Shown here: piece by piece, positions 17,916-27,019 of the stretch
Layout of the letters: the number at the start of each line of letters is the position of its first letter
Position numbering within the stretch: the first letter of the stretch is position 1
NCBI GenBank assembly: GCA_947501105.1
Contig: CANMUP010000005.1
Coordinates: 62,001 to 126,000 of the forward strand
Length of the DNA: 64,000 nt
Reading direction: 5' to 3'
Source: an uncultured Flaviramulus sp.
Lineage (GTDB): Bacteria; Bacteroidota; Bacteroidia; Flavobacteriales; Flavobacteriaceae
Program-made: the position numbers and the translations under genes
Notes under the pieces: generated by a model
The model's input: only the letters and a program-made list of their open reading frames with translations
What the model was told of the DNA's origin: nothing
Database searches by the model: none

Positions 17916-20900
17916 ATGGCTAACAATCTAGACTTGAGAAGTAAGCTTTTTTTCATAGGAATTATTCTTATGGCTATTATTAGTTGCGATAAAAAAAGTG
18001 AACATTCTATATCAAATAACCTTCCAGAAAATATTAAGTTAGATTCTTTACAAGAAATTAGTAACAATCTAAAAGAGATTCTTGATACATCAAATATTTT
18101 AAACGTTAAATATTCTACAGAACAACTAGATAACACCAAAGGCCTTTCAAACAGTTCTGTAAATACTATTTTTCAAGACTCTGAAAATTTATTATGGATT
18201 GGCACCTGGGATGGATTAAATAGATATGATGGTAGTAGCTTCAAGATTTTCCGCCCTGAATTAAATAATGAAAACAGTCTTTCCAATCAAGTTATCCTAA
18301 AAATTGATGAAGATTACTTGGGTTATATATGGGTGTTGACCATGCACGGTCTAAACAGATATGATAAAAAATCAAATACATTTAAAAGATATTATTTTAC
18401 AAGAAAGGATAAACCTCCTTTTTCTGAATTCGAATTTAATATGGCGATTGACGGTTCTAAAAAAGTCTATTGCGCGGTTAAAGATTGGGGGATTGGATAC
18501 TTTGATGGTCATAGTTTTCAATTTTTAAATACTAAAAACCTTCCAACCAATGCCATTAAAAAGATGGTATTCGCGCCGACAGGAGAATTACTTTTGTTAT
18601 TAGATAATAATGAACTCTACTCCCTAAAAATAAGTACGACGGAGGCAGGCGCAAAAAAAGTGTCTAAAATTGAAAAAGTTTTAAATGATGTTAGGGATTT
18701 TGGGGTATTATCTAAAGATAAAATATGTTTTATTTCTTCTTCTGGCAGTACGGGATTCTATTCTTTTAAAAACAGAATTGTACGACAAACTAATAAAGGT
18801 AAGTTCCAAAGTATTATATCCAATACTAAAGAAGGTCTTTTGCTATATGATAATTTAAGGTATTTTATCATTGATAGTCTGGAAAGAGTTAATGAGAATT
18901 CATGGGTTAAGAACTTAAAAAAACAAAAAGTAACAACCTTACTTCAAGGTACTGAAAATATAATTTGGACAGGAACAGATGGTGACGGAGTTTTTAAGAT
19001 GCACCCACTTAAAAAGGTGTTTAATCTCGTGTCTAAAACACAAGTGCCCGAAATGGATGGGGGCATTGTAAGGGTGTTTTTAGAGGTGGAAGGACATTCT
19101 TTTTGGGTAGGAACAAAAGGAAAAGGGTTGTTCCGATTCCCTTCTAAATTTCACTTAAACTCAAACGAGACATTACGTTATCAAAATTTCAATGAAAGCA
19201 ATAGCCCTATTAACAATGCCGTGTTTTCACTTTGTAAAGGAGCGGACGATCTTGTTTTTATTGGTACAGATGGGCAAGGAATTAATGTTTTTGATTTAAA
19301 ACAATCAAAGTTTATTAGTTGGCCAGAAATTGTTGGAAATGAATCCTGTGAATATTTTAAATCAACATATGCAATTTACCAAGATGAAAATGGATTTATT
19401 TGGCTTGGGACCAATGGTTATGGAATGATTCGATTTAAGATTTCTAGGTCAGGAAAGTCTTTAAAAGTAACTGAATTTGAACAATATTTGGCTGTAAGTG
19501 GAGTTGAGGGATCTTTAAGTAGCAATATTATTTTTTCAATAGTACCAAAAAACGATAAGGAGCTTTGGCTAGGAACTAGATTGGGCGGATTGAACCTTTT
19601 CAATAAGGAAACAGATGCATTTAAAGCATTCAAAAACAAAAAAAACGATTCTCAAAGTTTATCAAATAATGATATTTTGTGTCTTCATTTAGATTCAAAA
19701 AATAGACTTTGGATAGGTACAAGTTTCGGCTTGAATGTGTTGGAAGAATTTAATCAAGGTAATGTGCCAAAGTTTAAAAATTTCACTGTAAAAGAAGGTC
19801 TTCCAAATAATACCATTCATGGCATAATTTCCGATGAAGAATCAAACCTTTGGGTAAGTACAAATTTTGGCTTATCTAATTTTTTGTTCAATGAATCAAA
19901 ATTTATTAACTACACTAAAAGTGAAGGTTTGCAAAACAACGAATTTGCAGATGGTGCTTTTTATCAAAACGATAATTCTGATTTTATTTTTATGGGAGGA
20001 ATCAAAGGGTTTAATTACTTTTTGCCTTATAAAAAAGAAGAATCTCAGATTGTGCCAGATATTCTTATCGATAGAATTAGTGGTCAAAATCAAGACGTGC
20101 CCTATTATCAGGGGCTCGTTATATCTCCAAATTCAAAAATATTTCCGTCTATAGTTTTAGAACATAATCAAAACTTTTTTGATATTGAGTTGGCTGCTCT
20201 AACCTATATAAATAGTGAGAAATGCCAATATGCCTATAAATTGAATAATTTTGATCAAGACTGGAATATCATCAATAATAGAAGAATCATTTCCTTTACC
20301 AATGTACCAAAAGGGGCTTATTCATTGTTGATTAAATGGTCTAATGCCGATGGTGTTTGGAGTGATTCTGTGCATGCTATTGATATTAAAATTAAGCCTG
20401 TTTTTTGGCAATCAACAGTGGCTATTGCAATTTATCTTATCTTAATTCTTCTTTTTCTTCTTTTTGTATGGAGCTATTTTAATAAGCAGTATAAATTAAG
20501 GCAAAATATTATTTTTCAAAAACGAGAGGAAGAAATCCATCAAAACAGACTTACGTTTTTTACAAACATTGCACATGAATTTCAAACGCCTTTAACCTTG
20601 ATTGTCGGACCTATTCAAAAACTTGCTGAATCTGAAAGCCTAGGTGAAAGAAGTAAGAAATTTATAAACATGATACAGCGAAATTCTTCAAGATTATTTT
20701 TCTTAACACAACAGTTGCTTGAATTTAGAAAAGCTGAATATGATTATTTGGAAGTCACAGTTAAACAATTTGATCTGCTTGATTTGATTGAACAAATAGG
20801 AGAGTTGTTTGATGAATGGGCTTTAGATAAAAATATTGATTATTATATAGAGTTACCGTCTGAATTGGTTGGATGGTTTGATAAAGACAAAATTGAAAAA

Positions 20901-22145
20901 ATTATTTTTAACCTGTTGTCTAATGCGTTTAAATATACTCCTAAAAGTGGAACCATCAAACTACAGTTTAGTATACAGGACGATGCTGAAACAACACTTC
21001 ACATTAATGTATCCAATTCTGGTAAGGGCATTCCTAAAGAAAAATTGGAATCTTTATTTGATAGATTTTTCTTAACAGAAGATACCGAGGCATCAGATAC
21101 AGGTTTGTTTAGAACAGGTATTGGTTTGGCGTATGTTAAAAAGCTGGTAACGGTATTAAAAGGTGATATTAACGTTGTTAGTAAAGAAAATAAAGAAACC
21201 ATTTTCACAATTAAACTTCCTTGTAATAAAGAGTCGTTTAAAGAAAATGAATTAGATAGTGAAGCAAGTCAAATTTTGATTTCTGATTATCTTAAAAATA
21301 TTCTTGAAGAAACTCCAAATAAATCTGATGATACTTTTAATAAAATGTCATCACTAGAAGCATTTTTAGAGCAACGTAAAGTGGTGTTAATCATTGAGGA
21401 CGAAAAAGAAATTCAACTGTTTTTAAATGAATTGTTAAAAGAAAAATATAAAATCGTCATTGCTAATAACGGAATTGAAGCCTTAAAAATGATGAAAAAT
21501 GAGCTTCCTGATATTATTATTACCGATGTTATGATGACAGCCATGGATGGTATAGAGTTTTGCGAAAAAGTTAAAAACGACAATAAAACATGCCATATTC
21601 CTGTAATAATGCTTACCGCAAAAAGTTCAGTACAGCACCGCATTGAAGGGTTGGAAAGTGGTGCTAACTCATACATCCCAAAACCATTCCATCCAGACCA
21701 TATTCTTGTTAGGGTGCAAAAACTTCTTGAAGAAAAGGAACTTATATTAAAACATCTATCTCAAGATACCTTTACAGAGAATATTAAAAACCTTCCTGTA
21801 AATAAGGACGATAAAGAATTGCTAAGAAACGTTATTAAACTAATACGCAGTAATATAGATAATGAAAACTTACAAAGTCTATTTATAGAGGAACAGTTAG
21901 GGATTAGTAATTCACAACTATATAGAAAGATTAAGCAAAACTTTGGTTTTTCACCTGGAGACTTAATACGAACTATAAGGCTAAAGTATGCAGCTGAATT
22001 ATTAAGAAAAAGTAATTGTACAGTCTCTGAGGTTTGTTATCAATCCGGTTTTAATAACCGATCTTACTTTTATAGGGAGTTTAAAAAAATGTATAACAGT
22101 ACTCCTAAAAATTATCAACTCCAAAATAATCCTAGAATATCTTAA
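17916..22145 (+). CDS. Hybrid two-component system regulator (HTCS) of the GH130 locus
   Basis: A one-protein sensor, kinase and transcription factor of 1409 residues, the usual HTCS length. Order: N-terminal signal or anchor; periplasmic two-bladed-propeller region of Reg_prop repeats (about 60-720, many LWIGTxxGLN motifs); Y_Y_Y domain (to about 825); membrane helix (about 835-857); HisKA with His887 in IAHEFQTPL; HATPase; receiver with phosphoacceptor Asp1204 in ITDVMMTAMDG; AraC-type HTH at the C-terminus. It senses a breakdown oligosaccharide and activates the adjacent PUL. I start at the ATG (MANNLDL) and not the TTG 12 codons upstream. The N-terminus ends MAIISC, a lipobox-like site, unusual for this family. 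Confidence 0.95.
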   Translation: MANNLDLRSKLFFIGIILMAIISCDKKSEHSISNNLPENIKLDSLQEISNNLKEILDTSNILNVKYSTEQLDNTKGLSNSSVNTIFQDSENLLWIGTWDGLNRYDGSSFKIFRPELNNENSLSNQVILKIDEDYLGYIWVLTMHGLNRYDKKSNTFKRYYFTRKDKPPFSEFEFNMAIDGSKKVYCAVKDWGIGYFDGHSFQFLNTKNLPTNAIKKMVFAPTGELLLLLDNNELYSLKISTTEAGAKKVSKIEKVLNDVRDFGVLSKDKICFISSSGSTGFYSFKNRIVRQTNKGKFQSIISNTKEGLLLYDNLRYFIIDSLERVNENSWVKNLKKQKVTTLLQGTENIIWTGTDGDGVFKMHPLKKVFNLVSKTQVPEMDGGIVRVFLEVEGHSFWVGTKGKGLFRFPSKFHLNSNETLRYQNFNESNSPINNAVFSLCKGADDLVFIGTDGQGINVFDLKQSKFISWPEIVGNESCEYFKSTYAIYQDENGFIWLGTNGYGMIRFKISRSGKSLKVTEFEQYLAVSGVEGSLSSNIIFSIVPKNDKELWLGTRLGGLNLFNKETDAFKAFKNKKNDSQSLSNNDILCLHLDSKNRLWIGTSFGLNVLEEFNQGNVPKFKNFTVKEGLPNNTIHGIISDEESNLWVSTNFGLSNFLFNESKFINYTKSEGLQNNEFADGAFYQNDNSDFIFMGGIKGFNYFLPYKKEESQIVPDILIDRISGQNQDVPYYQGLVISPNSKIFPSIVLEHNQNFFDIELAALTYINSEKCQYAYKLNNFDQDWNIINNRRIISFTNVPKGAYSLLIKWSNADGVWSDSVHAIDIKIKPVFWQSTVAIAIYLILILLFLLFVWSYFNKQYKLRQNIIFQKREEEIHQNRLTFFTNIAHEFQTPLTLIVGPIQKLAESESLGERSKKFINMIQRNSSRLFFLTQQLLEFRKAEYDYLEVTVKQFDLLDLIEQIGELFDEWALDKNIDYYIELPSELVGWFDKDKIEKIIFNLLSNAFKYTPKSGTIKLQFSIQDDAETTLHINVSNSGKGIPKEKLESLFDRFFLTEDTEASDTGLFRTGIGLAYVKKLVTVLKGDINVVSKENKETIFTIKLPCNKESFKENELDSEASQILISDYLKNILEETPNKSDDTFNKMSSLEAFLEQRKVVLIIEDEKEIQLFLNELLKEKYKIVIANNGIEALKMMKNELPDIIITDVMMTAMDGIEFCEKVKNDNKTCHIPVIMLTAKSSVQHRIEGLESGANSYIPKPFHPDHILVRVQKLLEEKELILKHLSQDTFTENIKNLPVNKDDKELLRNVIKLIRSNIDNENLQSLFIEEQLGISNSQLYRKIKQNFGFSPGDLIRTIRLKYAAELLRKSNCTVSEVCYQSGFNNRSYFYREFKKMYNSTPKNYQLQNNPRIS

Positions 22146-22174
22146 GTCAATTGTCTTTAAAAGAGGTGATTACA

Positions 22175-22215
22175 AATAGTGTACACTATTGATGAAATAG
22201 TGTACACTATTTCAT
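22175..22215. promoter_or_regulatory. Twin palindromes upstream of the susC/susD operon
   Basis: AATAGTGTACACTATT occurs twice, at 22175-22190 and 22196-22211; the second extends to a 24-bp perfect palindrome (22192-22215). Their centres are 21 bp apart, two helical turns, and they lie about 13-50 bp ahead of a -7-like TACCTTTA at 22228. This is the natural place for the HTCS AraC domain or another regulator of the locus to bind. The palindromes also lie just after the HTCS stop. Confidence 0.7.
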
Positions 22216-22227
22216 GTGCCCTACATT

Positions 22228-22235
22228 TACCTTTA
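22228..22235 (+). promoter_or_regulatory. Candidate -7 element of the GH130-locus susC operon
   Basis: TACCTTTA, one base from TAnnTTTG, downstream of the twin palindromes and about 118 bp ahead of the susC start. A weak -7 box would fit an activator-dependent promoter. Confidence 0.4.
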
Positions 22236-22305
22236 TGGAGTGATTTTTAAATCATAATCATATAACAAGCTAAACATTAACTAATCTATTTAATTATTTA
22301 GAATT

Positions 22306-22356
22306 ATGAAAAAAACTACTCAAATTATGAATCAATTAAAAACATTCTCATCATGA
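22306..22356 (+). CDS. 16-codon leader frame overlapping the susC start
   Basis: ATG at 22306 opens a short frame for MKKTTQIMNQLKTFSS. Its TGA stop overlaps the susC ATG in an ATGA junction, the typical arrangement for translational coupling. The peptide itself resembles the first residues of SusC-like signal sequences, so it may instead be the remnant of an older susC start. Whether it is translated is unknown. Confidence 0.35.
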   Translation: MKKTTQIMNQLKTFSS

Positions 22357-25300
22357 AAAAAAATATTATTTATAACATATTCTTGATATGGGCAATATTA
22401 TTAGGAGGTACGTTATTTGCTCAAACCGTTACGGGTACTGTTTCAGATAACAATGGTGCTATTCCAGGCGTAAATATTATTGTGAAGAACACATCTAAAG
22501 GAGCTGTAACCGATTTTGATGGGAACTACACCATTAATAATGTAGATCAAAACGCTGTTTTGGTTTTTAGTTTTTTAGGGTACACAACAAAGGAAGTTTC
22601 TATTAATGGAAAGACTGTAATTGATGTTGTATTGATAGAAGATTCACAGGCATTAGATGAAATTGTTCTTGTTGGATATTCATCAAGAAAAAAATCGACA
22701 TTAACTGGAGCATTAACCGTTGTTGATGTAGAGGGACTAAATAAAGCTAGAACTTCAAATGTAGCACAATCTTTGCAAGGACAAGTTGCAGGTGTGCAGG
22801 TTGCTTCAAGCAGTGGTGCTCCTGGAGGAAATATTGAAGTCACTATTCGTGGAGTGGGAACTATAGGAAATAATACGCCGCTTTATATTGTTGATGGAGT
22901 GCCTTCTCGTGATATTTCTTTTTTAAACCAATCAGATATTCAAACGATGACAGTTTTAAAAGATGCCGCAGCAGCTTCAATTTATGGAGCAAGAGCATCT
23001 GCAGGAGTTGTTTTAATTACAACCAAGAGCGGTAAAAAAGGAAAAATGACTCTTGAGGCTAACTACTTTTACGGAATTCAAAGCGCAACTAATCTTCCTA
23101 CTATGTTAAATGCTGCTCAGTATATAGATGTAACTGAAAAAGCTTGGAACAATACTTTTACCGGAACAAATCCTTATACAGCAGATAGAGGAAGATCAGA
23201 TTTTGGAGACACCAATTGGCTTGATGAATTATTTGAATCGGGTTCATCACAAAATTTACAATTATCAGCCAGTGGTGGTAGCGATAAAGTGCAATTTTTA
23301 ATGTCTTTAGGATATTATGGTGAAAATGGTATTGTAGTTTATAACAATGATAAATATCAAAGATTGAACTTCAGAACCAATATCAATGCTCAATTAACAG
23401 ATAAATTTAAAGTTGGTACAAACCTCCAATTATCATATTCAATCCAAGATAAAGTTCCCTCAACAGGTGAAAGTTTAATTAGATTTGCTTTATTAAGAGC
23501 TCCAGTAATTCCTTTATTTAAGAGTGTAAATGATCCTACATATTCAGTTGAAGATCCTTTTACTGATATGCCCTTTTTTACGCCTACTGGTTACGACCAA
23601 GGATTGAACAGAACCATGTATGAAATGGTAGGAAACCCTATCGCCCAAGCATATTTTTCTGACGATAGAACGACAAGGTTTCAAACATTTGGTAATATTT
23701 ATGGGGAGTATAAAATAATGAAAGACCTTACTTTTAGAAGTAATGTGGGTATAGATTTATCATTTTATCACGATAAAACTTTTAATGTAAATTATGGTGA
23801 TGATGATGGAGGCGGAAGTGCAATTGATCAAGGATTGGGCAGACGTAATAGACCAAACAATTTGGGTGAATTAAGAGGAGAAGCCTTTACGTTTACCTTT
23901 AGTAATACATTAAATTATCTAAAAACATTTAATGATAGACATGATTTTAGTGCTATGCTTGGTACAGAATTAGTTTCAAATTACGAATCTTTTATAGGTG
24001 CAAGTAGAGCACGGTTTCCTTATACCGTTGATGAATTTAGATATTTAGATCAAGGAGGCTCAGGTCTTGATGTTAACAATTCTGGTACTGCATCAGAATA
24101 TGGGTTGTTTTCAGTGTTTGGATCAACATCGTACGTATTGGATAATAAATATATGATAACCGCGAATCTAAGAGCAGATGCTTCTTCAAGATTTTCTGAG
24201 AATAATCGTTGGGGATATTTTCCATCTGTTTCAGCAGGTTGGAAATTGTCAGATGAAGATTTTTTAAGTGATGCTGATTGGTTATCTAATTTAAAATTAA
24301 GAGCGAGTTGGGGTCAAGTAGGAAATCAAAACATTGATGATTATTCTTATTTGGAGTTGCTTAGAGCAGGAGATATTCCTGGAAGAGACCGTTTTGGTAA
24401 TCCCGATTTAAAATGGGAGACTTCTACTCAAAAAAACATAGGTATCGATGTTGGTTTGTTAAACAACAAATTGGTGTTTAATGCCGAGTATTATATAAAA
24501 AACACAACTGATATCTTATTGCCTATAGGATTGCCTGGCATATTTGGAGATTTGCAACCAACTATTGTAAATGCTGGAGAGGTTAGTAATAAAGGATTCG
24601 AATTTTCTGCTAATTATAGGAATTCAGACCATGAATTTAAATATAGTATAAATGCAAATTTTTCAACATTAGTAAATAACGTTGAAAAATTACATCCAAA
24701 TGTACCTAGTATAGTTACTGATAAATATAGAACGGTTGTTGGGCAATCTTTAAATTCATATTATGGTTATAAAATGATCGGGATTTACCAAAACCAAGCT
24801 GAAGTAGATGCACATTTAACAGCTGGTAATGCACAGCCAGGTGATATCAAATTTAAAGATGTTAATGGAGATGGTAGAATAAGCCCTGATTTTGATAGAG
24901 AATTTATTGGATCTTCAATACCAGATTTAACCTATGGTTTTGCCTTTAACGCCGAGTACAAGAAATTTGATTTTTCATTGTTTGTGCAAGGTGTAGGTGG
25001 TATTGAAAAATATAACGATGGAAAGAAAATTGTAGATTTTGATACACGACCATTTAACTATACTACAGCTATTTTGGGGTCTTGGGATGGTGAAGGTAGC
25101 ACCAATAGTATGCCAAGGGTTGCATTTAATGATAACGGAAGTAGTAATGTATCTAGTCTGTTTGTAGAAGATGCCTCATATTTTCGTCTTAAAAACATTG
25201 AAATTGGATACACATTAGATGGTATTAATGGGTTTCAAGATATGCGTTTATATATATCTGGTAAAAATTTATTCACATCAACTGATTATACTGGTTTAGA

Positions 25301-25382
25301 CCCAGAAGTTTCAGGATTGGTAGATAACGGAACGTATCCATCTTCAACATCTGTTTTGTTTGGAGTAAACGTTAAATTTTAA
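22353..25382 (+). CDS. SusC/RagA-type TonB-dependent transporter (GH130 locus)
   Basis: A 1009-residue outer-membrane barrel importing oligosaccharides with TonB energy. Signal peptide (residues 1-23, ending LFAQ), carboxypeptidase-like regulatory domain (about 25-100, GTVSDNNGAIPGVNIIVKNTSKG), plug domain with the family motif IRGVGTIGNNTPLYIVDGVPSRDI and VLKDAAAASIYGARASAGVVLITTKSG, then the 22-strand barrel. The partner SusD gene follows after 18 bp. It is downstream of the HTCS and the twin palindromes and should be activated by them. The substrate is not evident from the barrel; the GH130 gene suggests a mannose-containing glycan. Confidence 0.96.
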   Translation: MKKNIIYNIFLIWAILLGGTLFAQTVTGTVSDNNGAIPGVNIIVKNTSKGAVTDFDGNYTINNVDQNAVLVFSFLGYTTKEVSINGKTVIDVVLIEDSQALDEIVLVGYSSRKKSTLTGALTVVDVEGLNKARTSNVAQSLQGQVAGVQVASSSGAPGGNIEVTIRGVGTIGNNTPLYIVDGVPSRDISFLNQSDIQTMTVLKDAAAASIYGARASAGVVLITTKSGKKGKMTLEANYFYGIQSATNLPTMLNAAQYIDVTEKAWNNTFTGTNPYTADRGRSDFGDTNWLDELFESGSSQNLQLSASGGSDKVQFLMSLGYYGENGIVVYNNDKYQRLNFRTNINAQLTDKFKVGTNLQLSYSIQDKVPSTGESLIRFALLRAPVIPLFKSVNDPTYSVEDPFTDMPFFTPTGYDQGLNRTMYEMVGNPIAQAYFSDDRTTRFQTFGNIYGEYKIMKDLTFRSNVGIDLSFYHDKTFNVNYGDDDGGGSAIDQGLGRRNRPNNLGELRGEAFTFTFSNTLNYLKTFNDRHDFSAMLGTELVSNYESFIGASRARFPYTVDEFRYLDQGGSGLDVNNSGTASEYGLFSVFGSTSYVLDNKYMITANLRADASSRFSENNRWGYFPSVSAGWKLSDEDFLSDADWLSNLKLRASWGQVGNQNIDDYSYLELLRAGDIPGRDRFGNPDLKWETSTQKNIGIDVGLLNNKLVFNAEYYIKNTTDILLPIGLPGIFGDLQPTIVNAGEVSNKGFEFSANYRNSDHEFKYSINANFSTLVNNVEKLHPNVPSIVTDKYRTVVGQSLNSYYGYKMIGIYQNQAEVDAHLTAGNAQPGDIKFKDVNGDGRISPDFDREFIGSSIPDLTYGFAFNAEYKKFDFSLFVQGVGGIEKYNDGKKIVDFDTRPFNYTTAILGSWDGEGSTNSMPRVAFNDNGSSNVSSLFVEDASYFRLKNIEIGYTLDGINGFQDMRLYISGKNLFTSTDYTGLDPEVSGLVDNGTYPSSTSVLFGVNVKF

Positions 25383-25400
25383 TTTTAAAAAACTGAAATA

Positions 25401-26879
25401 ATGAAAAAATTATTTAAAAGCATACTTATAACATTTTGCTTTACTACTGCTATAATTGGTTGTACAAGTGAATTGGATAACGAACCAATAGGAAAATTAA
25501 CTGAAGATTTAGTGGATACTGAACTGGCTGCAGTTACTTTAGAAGCATTGATAAGCTCGTCATATCATCCTCTTGGTAATACTTTAAATGGTGTTGTGCC
25601 AGGTTGGAGATGGGATTTAGGAACCGTATTTAGAAACGATATTGTATTGCAAGATATTGCAGCTAATGATATGAATAAGAAATGGAATCCAGACGGTGAT
25701 CAACCTTGGATGGATAAAGTAAGTGATTTTTCTTTTACTACAGAAAATCAAGCTTTTAATGGAATTTGGGTATATGATTTTATTGGGATTAATAGATTAA
25801 ACCTTGGTATTGGTTTTTTAACTGATGGCGAAACAGTTCCAAATTCTGGAATGAGTGAGGCTCGCAAAAATCAACTATTATCTGAAGCTTATTTTTTAAA
25901 AGCGTATTACTATTTTGATTTGGTAAACAACTTTGGAGATGTGCCTTTGTTAACTAAATCTCCTGAGTCTTTTCAGGAAGCTGCAGACGCTTCAGTAAGA
26001 TCTTCTAAAGCTGACGTTTTAACTCAAATAACTTCAGATTTAACGAATGCTAAATCGTTAGCGTCTAATGCTAAATATCCTGATGGTTCACAACCTTGGA
26101 GAGCTTCAAAAGGAGCTATTATTGCCTTGCAAGCTAAAGTGGCGTTATTTTCTGAAGATTGGCCAACCGTGTTAAGTTTAATTACAGAATTAGATGGTTT
26201 AGGACATTATAGCCTTAATGCTGAATATTTTGATAGTTTTGATGCTAATCTTGAATTTACTGATAATGAAGTAATTTTTGCTTATGATCATCGATCAAAT
26301 GAAACTCCAAATAATACAAATGGTCTTCGTGATGTAGTTGGCTGGGGGTTTTTCGCACCTACAGATGATTTTATCCAAGCCTTTGAACCAAATGATCCAA
26401 GGTTACTATATACAACTACTGCTGATCCAAACAATAAGGCATCTTATAAAATTAGAGGATCGGTTGCAGATAACCCAGATTATGGCAACAAAATTTATAT
26501 TCGGTATGCAGATGTATTGCTATGGAAAGCAGAAGCACTTCTTGAAACAGGTGACTTACCTGGAGCCATTACCATAATTAATCAAATAAGAAACAGAGCT
26601 AGAACAAGCTCTACGGCTGATGGTTCAGTAATACCACTAGGTGCGTTGCCAGATAGAGCAAACTCTACAAACGCTTCTGAAATAAAAGAGTGGTTAATGC
26701 ATGAAAGAAGAGTTGAGTTAGGATTTGAATCTCAAAGATTTAATGACTTAAAAAGATGGGGAACGGCTCAAACCGAACTTTCTGGTAAAGGGTTCCAAAG
26801 TCATCACAATTTGTTCCCAATACCTCAAGTGGATATTGATAAATCTGGAGGTACAATTACACAAAATGCAGGTTATTAG
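25401..26879 (+). CDS. SusD/RagB-type surface glycan-binding lipoprotein (GH130 locus)
   Basis: A 492-residue lipoprotein with the lipobox IIGC at residue 21, sitting as a lid on the SusC barrel. TPR-containing N-terminal part (EAYFLKAYYYFDLVNNFGDVPLLTKSPES is the family hallmark) and C-terminal RYADVLLWKAEALLETG, LMHERRVELGFESQRFNDLKRWG and the end NLFPIPQVDIDKSGGTITQNAGY. The gene follows susC closely and is followed by an intrinsic terminator at 26923, so distal genes may be transcribed less or from their own promoter. Confidence 0.95.
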   Translation: MKKLFKSILITFCFTTAIIGCTSELDNEPIGKLTEDLVDTELAAVTLEALISSSYHPLGNTLNGVVPGWRWDLGTVFRNDIVLQDIAANDMNKKWNPDGDQPWMDKVSDFSFTTENQAFNGIWVYDFIGINRLNLGIGFLTDGETVPNSGMSEARKNQLLSEAYFLKAYYYFDLVNNFGDVPLLTKSPESFQEAADASVRSSKADVLTQITSDLTNAKSLASNAKYPDGSQPWRASKGAIIALQAKVALFSEDWPTVLSLITELDGLGHYSLNAEYFDSFDANLEFTDNEVIFAYDHRSNETPNNTNGLRDVVGWGFFAPTDDFIQAFEPNDPRLLYTTTADPNNKASYKIRGSVADNPDYGNKIYIRYADVLLWKAEALLETGDLPGAITIINQIRNRARTSSTADGSVIPLGALPDRANSTNASEIKEWLMHERRVELGFESQRFNDLKRWGTAQTELSGKGFQSHHNLFPIPQVDIDKSGGTITQNAGY

Positions 26880-26922
26880 TTGCTTTTTTTAAGATCATTA
26901 ACATTAGTTTGAGTTAGTTTTT

Positions 26923-26962
26923 AGAGAAGTAGTTATTTAAGTAATTGCTACTTCTCTTTTTT
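26923..26962 (+). terminator. Intrinsic terminator after susD (GH130 locus)
   Basis: AGAGAAGTAG (26923-26932) pairs with CTACTTCTCT (26948-26957), followed by a T-run. It separates susC/susD from the GH130 gene. Confidence 0.75.
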
Positions 26963-27019
26963 ATAATTACCCAATAAAATTATGCTCTTTTTATCCTTTA
27001 ATAATGAATTAAATTAGAT

